From an uncultured Caryophanales bacterium (GTDB lineage Bacteria > Bacillota_I > Bacilli_A > RF39 > UBA660): a stretch of 5,811 nt of DNA. The stretch lies in the NCBI GenBank assembly GCA_947303225.1, contig CAMYXG010000079.1, forward strand, positions 1-5,811. The letters are read 5' to 3'. Shown here piece after piece: positions 1 through 4,767 of the stretch. The translations under genes were made by a program, and so were the position numbers. The notes under the pieces were generated by a model that saw only the letters and a list, made by a program, of their open reading frames with translations, was not told the origin of the DNA and did not search any database. How positions within the stretch are numbered: the stretch's first letter is position 1; each line of letters begins with the position of its first letter.

Positions 1-32
1 CAATGAATATTAAACAAGATGTAAAATCATAA
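1..32 (+). CDS. Possible 3' end of a gene entering from the left
   Basis: One plus-strand frame is open from the window edge to a TAA at 30-32, and a strong terminator hairpin starts at that stop codon. The other two plus frames close within the first 13 bases. Only about nine codons are visible, so nothing can be said about the product. The support is purely positional (open frame, stop, then terminator), and the true gene could equally end elsewhere. Confidence 0.25.
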   Translation, partial: MNIKQDVKS

Positions 33-60
33 GAATTACTCTCGAGTAATTCTTTTTATA
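31..60 (+). terminator. Rho-independent terminator
   Basis: Stem AAGAATTACT (31-40), loop CTCG, stem AGTAATTCTT (45-54), then a T-rich run. The 10-bp stem is perfect. It most likely ends transcription arriving from left of the window; the A-rich 5' side is too short to make it convincing in the other direction. Confidence 0.75.
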
Positions 61-360
61 TTGTGACGTTCTACCTAAATATGTTGCAATTGAATTAATA
101 GATAAAAGTGCTTTTTCTTGTGTTTTGCAGGGATAAAAGAATATGTACGAACAATAGGCATTCGTAATAAGATTATAAAAATAAAAGAACCGCCTTCCCC
201 CACACCTATTGAGATTCTGACTTTTGATTTTCTTTTACTATTTATCAATACTTTTTAAAAAGAAGGACTATAGAAATCCTACCACTTTCGGGCGAAGCCC
301 GCGAATTTTTGACCTTTCGTACTCAAGGTCAAAAAAAGGTGAAGAAAGGTCTATTAAAGT
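61..360. other. Non-coding stretch with inverted repeats
   Basis: No believable gene is seen on either strand. The only longer open frame (224-409) begins at a TTG without a ribosome binding site and runs through the hairpins. Visible structures are TACGAA (146-151) facing TTCGTA (161-166) across 9 bases, and the hairpin pair at 289-335. A C-rich tract lies around 191-207. The combination is unlike the plain A+T-rich spacers on the right of the window and suggests a DNA-level or RNA-level function belonging to a mobile element. Confidence 0.4.
286..335. repeat. GC hairpin followed by perfect 11-bp inverted repeat
   Basis: CGGGC-GAA-GCCCG at 289-301 forms a tight hairpin. Five bases later TTTTTGACCTT (306-316) pairs perfectly with AAGGTCAAAAA (325-335) across the 8-base loop TCGTACTC. 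The T-run is on the 5' side of the stem on either strand, so it is not shaped like a Rho-independent terminator. Paired hairpins in a gene-free part of an integrase-linked region could be a transfer-origin or replication-origin type structure, or part of a structured RNA. That function is inference; I do not recognise a known nick site. Confidence 0.5.
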
Positions 361-361
361 A

Positions 362-390
362 TTGACATCATCTCCAAAAACAATTAAACT
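362..390 (+). promoter_or_regulatory. Candidate sigma-A promoter for a plus-strand RNA
   Basis: TTGACA at 362-367, a 17-base spacer and TAAACT at 385-390 (4 of 6 matches to the -10 consensus). Transcription would start near 397 and run right through the tRNA-like sequences to the terminator at 621-651. No ribosome-bound reading frame follows, so the product would be a non-coding transcript of about 250 bases. Confidence 0.4.
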
Positions 391-400
391 GAACTTACAA

Positions 401-413
401 CTTATATGAAGGA
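401..413 (+). repeat. 13-bp direct repeat, left copy (partner 1710-1722)
   Basis: CTTATATGAAGGA occurs here and again at 1710-1722 in the same orientation, on opposite sides of the recombinase gene. After each copy come looser matches: a CAAAGC at 443-448 and 1728-1733, and AACATGG at 463-469 and 1751-1757, with different spacing. This could be shared ancestry of the two flanks or arm-type binding sites for the recombinase. In A+T-rich DNA chance cannot be excluded. Confidence 0.35.
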
Positions 414-454
414 TCAATTATAATACCAAATAATTGTGGTTTCAAAGCCTAGAG

Positions 455-515
455 AAGGGACTAACATGGTAGCGGTAGACTCTCCAAAACCCTTTACTGG
501 GTAGAGTAGAAATCT
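455..515 (+). pseudogene. Degenerate tRNA-Trp-like sequence
   Basis: ATGGTA at 466-471 and TCTCCAAAACC at 481-491 match the D-loop and anticodon-loop segments of the tRNA-Trp of this window, with the same distance between them. A 3-bp D-stem (CTA/TAG) is possible, but the anticodon stem has two central mismatches and there is no recognisable T-loop or paired acceptor stem. Instead ACTCT (479-483) pairs with AGAGT (503-507), and ACCC (489-492) with GGGT (499-502). It is not a functional tRNA. It may be a decayed tRNA-Trp copy or a recombination site that mimics one. Confidence 0.4.
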
Positions 516-538
516 TTTAAATTCAATGTATTAGTAAG

Positions 539-600
539 ATACAGGGGATTAGTTAAATGGTATAATAATGGTCTCCAAAACCTCTGTTGGATGTTCGATT
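539..600 (+). repeat. Partial tRNA-Trp copy, inverted relative to the intact gene
   Basis: Positions 539-582 equal positions 1953-1910 of the other strand base for base (44 of 44). This covers four bases upstream of the tRNA, the 5' acceptor strand, the D-arm and the anticodon arm. Positions 583-600 continue the match with three differences (583, 591, 592), and homology then stops in the T-loop, so no 3' acceptor strand exists and the copy cannot make a tRNA. The segment with GGT and ACC flanking the anticodon loop looks like a tyrosine-recombinase core site. An ordinary integration would leave this copy in the same orientation as the gene, which it is not. Confidence 0.85.
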
Positions 601-613
601 GAACAATCAGATT

Positions 614-651
614 AGATTAAAAAAGACTTGAAGATTTACTTCAGGTCTTTT
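614..651. terminator. Bidirectional terminator after the integrase gene
   Basis: AAAAGACTTGAAG (621-633) pairs with CTTCAGGTCTTTT (639-651) over a 5-base loop: 13 pairs including one G-T wobble. On the minus strand the stem is followed by a run of six T, immediately after the recombinase stop codon at 653-655. On the plus strand the T-run is also present inside the 3' arm, so it can stop the converging plus-strand RNA that crosses the partial tRNA copy. Confidence 0.85.
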
Positions 652-652
652 C

Positions 653-1681
653 TTATTCCTTTTTATCTGATTGTTCATTATTTTGCATGTTGGAGATTAG
701 TGAATGTTCGGCGTGTTTAGTTTTAAGATCTTTTGGTGACATATCTACATATATTTTAGTTGTCTCTATATTAGTGTGACCCAAAAGATCGCGGAGTGAA
801 AAAGCGTCGCCCCCATTAATTACAAAATGCGTCGCGAACGTGTGACGGAACTTATGCGGGTTCATTCTCACGTCGTCTCCAAATAACTTTTTAGCTTTAA
901 CTGCTAGGACTCTATAAACTACTTCTGGTTTTATTTGTGTGCCCAGGATAGGTTCGTTACACGTTTGATAAAACTGAGTAAATAGCGGTCCTTTTTCTGC
1001 TCCTTTTAAAACTTCACGACGGTAAACATTGAGTAATCTCTCTGTTTCTTTCGAATAATAGACCGTGCGAAATGTATTAGTCTTAGTTGCGTAGATGTAG
1101 ATACTTCTATCTACAAAATTGATATCTTCAAGTTTGATTTTAACAAGTTCGCTATTACGTACCCCAGTATCTAGTAGAATCATAACTAATAGTAGATTAC
1201 GTATTTCGGACTTGTATCTTAAATCAAACGAAGTAAGCATCTTTCGCACTTGGTCTATTGTGAAGTAATCTATCTTTTCCTTTCTAACTTTTTTAGGTTT
1301 TATATTGTGAGCGGGACTGGCGATTAAATATCCATCTTTTTCAAGATAATTAAAGAATGCTCTTAGTGCACGTGCATGACAATTATAATAGCCTGTCTTT
1401 TTCTTGGAATATTTTGAGTTGAAATAAAACTTTATTTCTTCTTCAGTTACTAGTTCTAGGGTTTGGACCTTTTTGATCTGCACTAAGAACTTTCTGAATG
1501 CTCCTAATTTATTTCGGTAAAATTTCTGTGTTGCTTCCGCTAGTCCCCTCTCTACCATGTTCCTAAAAAAGTAATCGACAGCATCGTCGTAAGATAGATT
1601 ACTTTGGGCAGGAGTTTTGTCACCTCCCACCTTAAATTGATTGAAAAAATTTGTAAGTTCTGCAATGGTTTGCTCTGTCAT
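653..1681 (-). CDS. Tyrosine recombinase / integrase
   Basis: This 342-residue protein is a complete site-specific recombinase of the phage-integrase/Xer superfamily, which cuts and rejoins DNA through a 3'-phosphotyrosine. A helical SAM-like DNA-binding domain occupies about residues 30-115 and the catalytic domain about 135-325. All six catalytic positions are visible: Arg175 in DTGVRNSEL, Lys200 in ATKTN, His276 and Arg279 in HKFRH, His302 in LLGH, and nucleophile Tyr311 in TTKIYV. The ATG is supported by AAGGAG ten bases upstream. No tryptophan occurs in the protein. The gene points away from the adjacent tRNA-Trp, as usual for tRNA-targeting integrases, and ends in a strong terminator. 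Its CpG-rich codon use differs sharply from gpsA and the genes beyond, a sign of transfer. Integrase versus inversion recombinase cannot be decided from the protein. Confidence 0.95.
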   Translation of the reverse strand: MTEQTIAELTNFFNQFKVGGDKTPAQSNLSYDDAVDYFFRNMVERGLAEATQKFYRNKLGAFRKFLVQIKKVQTLELVTEEEIKFYFNSKYSKKKTGYYNCHARALRAFFNYLEKDGYLIASPAHNIKPKKVRKEKIDYFTIDQVRKMLTSFDLRYKSEIRNLLLVMILLDTGVRNSELVKIKLEDINFVDRSIYIYATKTNTFRTVYYSKETERLLNVYRREVLKGAEKGPLFTQFYQTCNEPILGTQIKPEVVYRVLAVKAKKLFGDDVRMNPHKFRHTFATHFVINGGDAFSLRDLLGHTNIETTKIYVDMSPKDLKTKHAEHSLISNMQNNEQSDKKE

Positions 1682-1691
1682 AATAAAAAAT

Positions 1692-1723
1692 CTCCTTCCA
1701 TATTTTTTTCTTATATGAAGGAG
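1692..1723 (-). promoter_or_regulatory. Hairpin covering the integrase ribosome binding site
   Basis: In the minus-strand transcript CTCCTTCATAT (complement of 1713-1723) can pair with ATATGGAAGGAG (complement of 1692-1703), leaving one bulged G: 11 pairs around a 9-base A-rich loop. The 3' arm contains the Shine-Dalgarno sequence AAGGAG of the recombinase gene. If transcripts start upstream of 1723, translation would be held down until the hairpin opens. A weak promoter candidate (complement of 1747-1752 and 1724-1729, 17-base spacer) would start too late to include the whole stem. Confidence 0.55.
1710..1722 (+). repeat. 13-bp direct repeat, right copy (partner 401-413)
   Basis: Second copy of CTTATATGAAGGA, upstream of the recombinase start. 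It overlaps the 5' arm of the hairpin that masks the ribosome binding site, so conservation here could also serve that RNA structure. Confidence 0.35.
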
Positions 1724-1762
1724 GTTACAAAGCGACTGCTGAAAGAAACCAACATGGAAAAT

Positions 1763-1818
1763 GTTTAAAAAGGGCCCCAGAATGGACTATGCCACCCCGT
1801 GAGTGGACCTTTTTAAAC
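1763..1818. repeat. Structured 56-bp inverted-repeat module upstream of the integrase
   Basis: GTTTAAAAAGG (1763-1773) pairs with CCTTTTTAAAC (1808-1818). After one mismatch the stem continues with CC/GG (1775-1776, 1805-1806). Inside, CCA-GAA-TGG (1777-1785) forms a small hairpin, and ACT/AGT plus CAC-CCC-GTG (1786-1804) form another, giving a three-way-junction shape. It is far more GC-rich in its loop region than the surroundings. It could be a structured leader RNA of the recombinase, a protein binding site or a DNA processing site. I do not recognise a named RNA family. Confidence 0.6.
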
Positions 1819-1838
1819 CGAAGCCCATGCCATGATAT

Positions 1839-1861
1839 AAAAAAAGTAGCATCACTGCTAC
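1839..1861 (-). terminator. Terminator of tRNA-Trp
   Basis: On the minus strand GTAGCA, loop GTGA, TGCTAC is followed by a run of seven T. It starts 15 bases after the CCA end of tRNA-Trp, so the tRNA appears to be a single-gene transcription unit and read-through into the recombinase gene should be limited. Confidence 0.8.
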
Positions 1862-1875
1862 ATTTCATTCTTAAA

Positions 1876-1949
1876 TGGCAGGGGATGAGAGAATCGAACT
1901 CCCAACAGTGGTTTTGGAGACCATTATTATACCATTTAACTAATCCCCT
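1876..1949 (-). tRNA. trnW: tRNA-Trp (anticodon CCA)
   Basis: A 74-base cloverleaf including an encoded 3' CCA. The acceptor stem AGGGGAT/ATCCCCT pairs perfectly over 7 bp. The D-loop carries TGG and the anticodon loop is CTCCAAA with anticodon CCA, reading UGG. The T-stem GGGAG/CTCTC encloses loop TTCGATT. The outermost anticodon-stem pair is an A-C mismatch, tolerable but unusual. A promoter lies about 22 bases upstream and a terminator just downstream. Its first 58 bases plus four upstream bases are repeated in inverted orientation at 539-600 beyond the recombinase gene, making this the likely recombination target. Confidence 0.95.
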
Positions 1950-1970
1950 GTATGAGTTGTAAACAAAAAG

Positions 1971-2000
1971 AGTATATCACAGAATATCCCTTTTTTGCAA
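1971..2000 (-). promoter_or_regulatory. Promoter of tRNA-Trp
   Basis: On the minus strand TTGCAA (1995-2000), an 18-base spacer and TATACT (1971-1976), preceded by TG one base upstream (extended -10). The predicted start lies about 15 bases before the mature tRNA end, fitting a short precursor leader. Confidence 0.7.
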
Positions 2001-2002
2001 TA

Positions 2003-2053
2003 ATAAATGAAAAAAATCAGAAGAAAACAAAACTTCTGATTTTTTTCATTTAT
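2003..2053. terminator. Terminator with 21-bp perfect stem
   Basis: Positions 2003-2023 pair with 2033-2053 without mismatch across a 9-base loop. The functional core is AATCAGAAG/CTTCTGATT followed by seven T on either strand, so it can work both ways. It ends the minus-strand gene whose stop codon (2050-2052) lies inside the outer stem, and insulates it from the tRNA-Trp promoter that begins at 2000. Confidence 0.9.
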
Positions 2054-2841
2054 AAAGATTTTGATTTTTCTTCCACTAATTGAAATATGATAGAGGAATT
2101 AAAAGAAGCAATGTTTCTTGCGTTTGGATTAATAATAGTTTGAGCTTCTAGGGTATTTTGATCTTTCAAGTTATTAACATCTGACAACTCATCAACAGTA
2201 GAACCAAAGTATTCAGCTACCATAGGAACAGCTTCTCCAGAATCAGCTCTATAGAGTAAATCTGTGTGAGAATCAAAATGATCCAAATAGTATTTTTGCC
2301 TCATTAAAGCATTTATAATACTTCTTCCAACCATCTCAAAATTCGTATTTTGGGTACCTAAAGAAATCGTAACAAAGCTTGTACTTTTACCAACATCGAT
2401 TTTTTCTTCAGCTTCAGTTGGAACAAGAGTTGAAACATTTCCAACATCATCCGCTCTAAACCCAACTTTTCCACTAATAATATCATCCACTACAATCTCA
2501 TTTTGCTTCATAGCAGCCATTACTGCTAAAGCAAGAGAATCTGAATCGCCTAATCTCGTATTATCAAAAGGAGCAAATATTAAACTTCCAAATCCAGAAT
2601 TATACTGCTGATCTAATGTAATGATAGTATAATCATCTTCATCAATATCAATAGAGTTTCTAGTAATATCAAAATGTAATCCCTGATTGGATAGAAATGA
2701 GCAAACATCATCAAAAAAAGTGTCACTACAATCACTATCATTCAAAATGACATGCATATCATTTATTTCATCTATAGAAACTTGAACAGATTCTGAAGAA
2801 TCGAAAGAATGAAAATTATTATTGTCTTGTAAATCTTCCAA
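2050..2841 (-). CDS. Acidic protein with LysM-like C-terminal segment, function unknown
   Basis: I do not recognise the family as a whole. From the TTG start the protein has 263 residues, is strongly acidic, and shows no signal peptide or membrane span. Residues 1-60 are Asp/Ser/Asn-rich. Residues 70-185 look like a folded alpha/beta domain, with blocks TIITLDQQYNSG, APFDNTRLGDSDSLALA and FVTISLGTQNTN. Residues 195-238 fit the LysM pattern (YFGSTVDELSDVNNLKDQN, then a final beta-strand-like INP). LysM modules bind peptidoglycan-type glycans and are usually exported, so absence of a signal peptide is odd. The TTG is preceded by AGAGGTGAT, and a near-consensus promoter at 2860-2888 lies inside the longer open frame starting at 2970, which excludes that start. 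The gene is divergent from gpsA. Confidence 0.75.
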   Translation of the reverse strand: MEDLQDNNNFHSFDSSESVQVSIDEINDMHVILNDSDCSDTFFDDVCSFLSNQGLHFDITRNSIDIDEDDYTIITLDQQYNSGFGSLIFAPFDNTRLGDSDSLALAVMAAMKQNEIVVDDIISGKVGFRADDVGNVSTLVPTEAEEKIDVGKSTSFVTISLGTQNTNFEMVGRSIINALMRQKYYLDHFDSHTDLLYRADSGEAVPMVAEYFGSTVDELSDVNNLKDQNTLEAQTIINPNARNIASFNSSIIFQLVEEKSKSL

Positions 2842-2859
2842 ATTATCACCTCTAAGTAA

Positions 2860-2888
2860 AGTATATAAAAAAAGAATTGTAAAGTCAA
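2860..2888 (-). promoter_or_regulatory. Promoter of the LysM-like acidic protein gene
   Basis: On the minus strand TTGACT (2883-2888), a 17-base spacer and TATACT (2860-2865). Transcription would begin near 2853, about a dozen bases before the TTG codon, leaving just room for the ribosome binding site AGAGGTGAT. The placement decides the start codon of the gene. Confidence 0.8.
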
Positions 2889-2952
2889 AAATATCAATCA
2901 ATAAAAATATGAAAAACAGAAAAAAAATGTTAAAATGAAATAGAAGAGATGA

Positions 2953-2987
2953 CTTTACAAAGAAAATCATCTTATATTATATATAAT
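2953..2987 (+). promoter_or_regulatory. Probable promoter of gpsA
   Basis: A perfect TATAAT lies at 2982-2987, about 38 bases before the gpsA ATG. Its -35 is poor at the standard distance. TTTACA at 2953-2958 would suit an alternative -10 (TTATAT) 17 bases on. The A+T-rich run makes the exact start uncertain. Confidence 0.45.
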
Positions 2988-3024
2988 AAGGTTACATGAA
3001 CAACAGAAAGGAAATCTAATTAAT

Positions 3025-3999
3025 ATGAAAATAGGATTATTTGGAACAGGTGCTTATGGAATGGCATTAAGCAGTATTCTAACACATAACAGATGCGAAG
3101 TAACAATGTGGACTAAATTTGAAAAAGATAAAGAATTACTACAAAAAACAAGGAGACAAGAACACTATATACCTAATTTTGAAATAGATGAAAGTATCGT
3201 TGTAACAACAGATATAGAAGAATGCATCAAGGACAAAGATTTATTAATAATAGCTATTCCAGCTGCCTTTGTAGATTCATTATGTGAATCAATGGAACCA
3301 TTTATACAAGATAATCATATCTTAATAGCTACAAAAGGAATAGAACAAGGAACTGGATTGTTTATTAGTGAAATTGTAGAAAAGCATTTAGACACAGAAA
3401 ATATTGCTGTGATAAGTGGACCATCCTTTGCAATTGATTTAGTTACAAAAAAACCAGCAGGATTATCACTAGCTAGTAAAAGTCCAGAAACAATTCTTTT
3501 AGCTAAACAAGCTTTGCAAAATAACTACATAAAATTAAGAGAAAATAATGATGTAATTGGTGTAGAAATATGTGGATCAATAAAAAACGTAATAGCCTTG
3601 GCAGCAGGAATGTTAGAAGGACTAAAAGCGAATGATTCTACAAAAGCAATGCTTTTAACTGAGGCAATACATGATATGGAAGCAATTTTAAATGCATTCC
3701 AATGTAATAGTCGGACAGTGATGTCTTTTTCTGGAATAGGAGATTTAATATTAACTTGTACATCAACCAAAAGTAGAAATTATAGTTTTGGTAAATTAAT
3801 TGGAGAAAAAACATCAAGAGAGAAAATAGATCAATATTTAAGTACAACGACAGTAGAGGGATATTATACATTAGAGTCAATATATCAATTATTGAAAAAT
3901 AAAGAAGTAAAAATACCAATTATTGATTTAATATATGAAATAGCAGTAAAAGGAAAGAATCCAGAACTATTATTAGTATTCTTAGTGTTTAAGTCATAG
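3025..3999 (+). CDS. gpsA: NAD(P)H-dependent glycerol-3-phosphate dehydrogenase
   Basis: GpsA reduces dihydroxyacetone phosphate to sn-glycerol 3-phosphate in the cytosol, supplying the backbone for phospholipid synthesis. The 324-residue protein is close to the usual 330-340. It begins with the Rossmann dinucleotide motif GTGAYG (residues 7-12), followed by ATKG (102-105), SGPSFA (131-136), the catalytic lysine Lys187 in CGSIKN, and GDLILTCTS with Arg251-Asn252 for phosphate binding, then TTTVEG near 274-279. The segment after the catalytic lysine (EGLKANDSTKAMLLTEAIHD) departs from the common DGLGxGDNxKAALITRG pattern, and the C-terminus ends in a short hydrophobic run. AAAGGA about 12 bases upstream supports the ATG. 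No terminator is seen before the next gene, so read-through is possible. Confidence 0.93.
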   Translation: MKIGLFGTGAYGMALSSILTHNRCEVTMWTKFEKDKELLQKTRRQEHYIPNFEIDESIVVTTDIEECIKDKDLLIIAIPAAFVDSLCESMEPFIQDNHILIATKGIEQGTGLFISEIVEKHLDTENIAVISGPSFAIDLVTKKPAGLSLASKSPETILLAKQALQNNYIKLRENNDVIGVEICGSIKNVIALAAGMLEGLKANDSTKAMLLTEAIHDMEAILNAFQCNSRTVMSFSGIGDLILTCTSTKSRNYSFGKLIGEKTSREKIDQYLSTTTVEGYYTLESIYQLLKNKEVKIPIIDLIYEIAVKGKNPELLLVFLVFKS

Positions 4000-4021
4000 T
4001 GTTTAATAATACAAAAAAATA

Positions 4022-4030
4022 TGATATAAT
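4022..4030 (+). promoter_or_regulatory. Extended -10 promoter of the DUF308-like gene
   Basis: TGATATAAT matches the extended -10 consensus exactly. The -35 region 17 bases upstream (TTTAAT, 4002-4007) is weak, as is common for extended -10 promoters. The predicted start is near 4037, about 24 bases before the ATG at 4061. Confidence 0.6.
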
Positions 4031-4060
4031 TAAATTGAGTATAAAAGATAGGAGAAGTAT

Positions 4061-4765
4061 ATGAGTAACTTAATGTCAAAATTTTTAAAGTCTTCATTAT
4101 TAGGCTCTGTCGGATTAGCAGTGTTAGGAGGAATGTTAATATTTCAATCAGAACTTGCTATTATATCAATTTCATATGTTATAGGAGCTATATTGGTAGC
4201 TATTGGAGTTCTTGCTCTATTAGACTTTACTAAAAATATGAATCAAGGAGCTAAGAATGAATTAGATATAGTTTATGGAATAGTAACGATTATCATGGGA
4301 ATAATAGTAATCAGTAATCCTCAAGCAATTGCTAGTATTATTCCATTTGTAATTGGAATCATTATAATGATAAGCAGTATAGCAAAGTTTCAATATAGTA
4401 TAGAACTTAAGAAAAATAATAATACACTTTGGAAATCAACTTTAATAATATCTCTTATTACACTACTATGCGGACTTCTATTAATCTTTAATCCATTCAA
4501 AGGAGCAGAGATATTTACAATTATAATAGGTATATTAATTCTAATATATGCAGTACTTGATATTATTTCAACAATAACGATACGAAATACTGTTAAACAA
4601 TTACACACAGCTATAGAAGAACATATTATAGAAGCTGATGTTGTTAAGGAAGAAGATTTTGAAAAAGATAATGAAGTAGCAAAAGATGTATCAAAGCCTG
4701 AAAAAAAGAAAAACGAAACGAAAAAAGAAAAAAATAAAAAAGAAGAAGAAAATGAGGAGGAATAA
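4061..4765 (+). CDS. HdeD/DUF308-type integral membrane protein with charged C-terminal tail
   Basis: This 234-residue protein has six predicted membrane spans at about 11-29, 33-55, 69-85, 89-110, 125-144 and 150-174, arranged as three similar hairpins, each with the GI/GxxLI pattern typical of the HdeD/DUF308 family. The family is named for an E. coli acid-resistance protein but its molecular activity is not known. After the last span comes a cytoplasmic-type tail (about 176-234) that becomes almost entirely Lys and Glu from residue 195, longer than in typical members and probably disordered or coiled-coil. AGGAG five to six bases before the ATG and an extended -10 promoter support the start. 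The stop lies two bases before the next start codon, so the two genes form an operon. Confidence 0.8.
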   Translation: MSNLMSKFLKSSLLGSVGLAVLGGMLIFQSELAIISISYVIGAILVAIGVLALLDFTKNMNQGAKNELDIVYGIVTIIMGIIVISNPQAIASIIPFVIGIIIMISSIAKFQYSIELKKNNNTLWKSTLIISLITLLCGLLLIFNPFKGAEIFTIIIGILILIYAVLDIISTITIRNTVKQLHTAIEEHIIEADVVKEEDFEKDNEVAKDVSKPEKKKNETKKEKNKKEEENEEE

Positions 4766-4767
4766 AA

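Larger units (their letters stand above)
539..1953. mobile_element. Integrase cassette bounded by inverted tRNA-Trp 5' copies
   Basis: A complete tyrosine recombinase gene is enclosed by the inverted 62-bp partial tRNA-Trp repeats. The recombinase gene is rich in CpG (by eye about forty, against fewer than ten in gpsA, which is of similar length), so it is foreign in composition. No other genes lie inside the pair. It may be a self-contained invertible cassette, or the integrase end of a larger integrated element that continues to the left and has been rearranged. The outer limits are uncertain; the right repeat is part of the host-type tRNA gene. Confidence 0.5.

Noticed and set aside
306..335. 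Inverted repeat considered as a Rho-independent terminator
   Set aside because: On both strands the T-run is on the 5' side of the stem and A-rich sequence follows, which is the wrong layout for termination.
224..409. 61-codon plus-strand open frame starting with TTG
   Set aside because: It has no ribosome binding site, unconvincing composition, and runs through the GC hairpin and inverted repeat. It is better explained as a chance frame.
455..515. Functional second tRNA
   Set aside because: Anticodon stem has two central mismatches, there is no T-loop or paired acceptor stem.
2050..2841. N-acetylmuramoyl-L-alanine amidase (Amidase_3) assignment
   Set aside because: Blocks around residues 73-83 and 156-167 recall the general alpha/beta layout, but the zinc-binding His and Glu motifs are absent.
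2842..2970. 43-residue hydrophobic N-terminal extension of the minus-strand acidic protein starting at ATG 2970
   Set aside because: The near-consensus promoter at 2860-2888 lies inside it, there is no ribosome binding site before 2970, and a good site precedes the TTG at 2841. The apparent membrane segment is translated A+T-rich promoter DNA.
3525..4097. Minus-strand open frames opposite gpsA and the DUF308-like gene start
   Set aside because: They overlap well-supported plus-strand genes, have low-complexity translations and lack ribosome binding sites; they are complementary-strand shadows.
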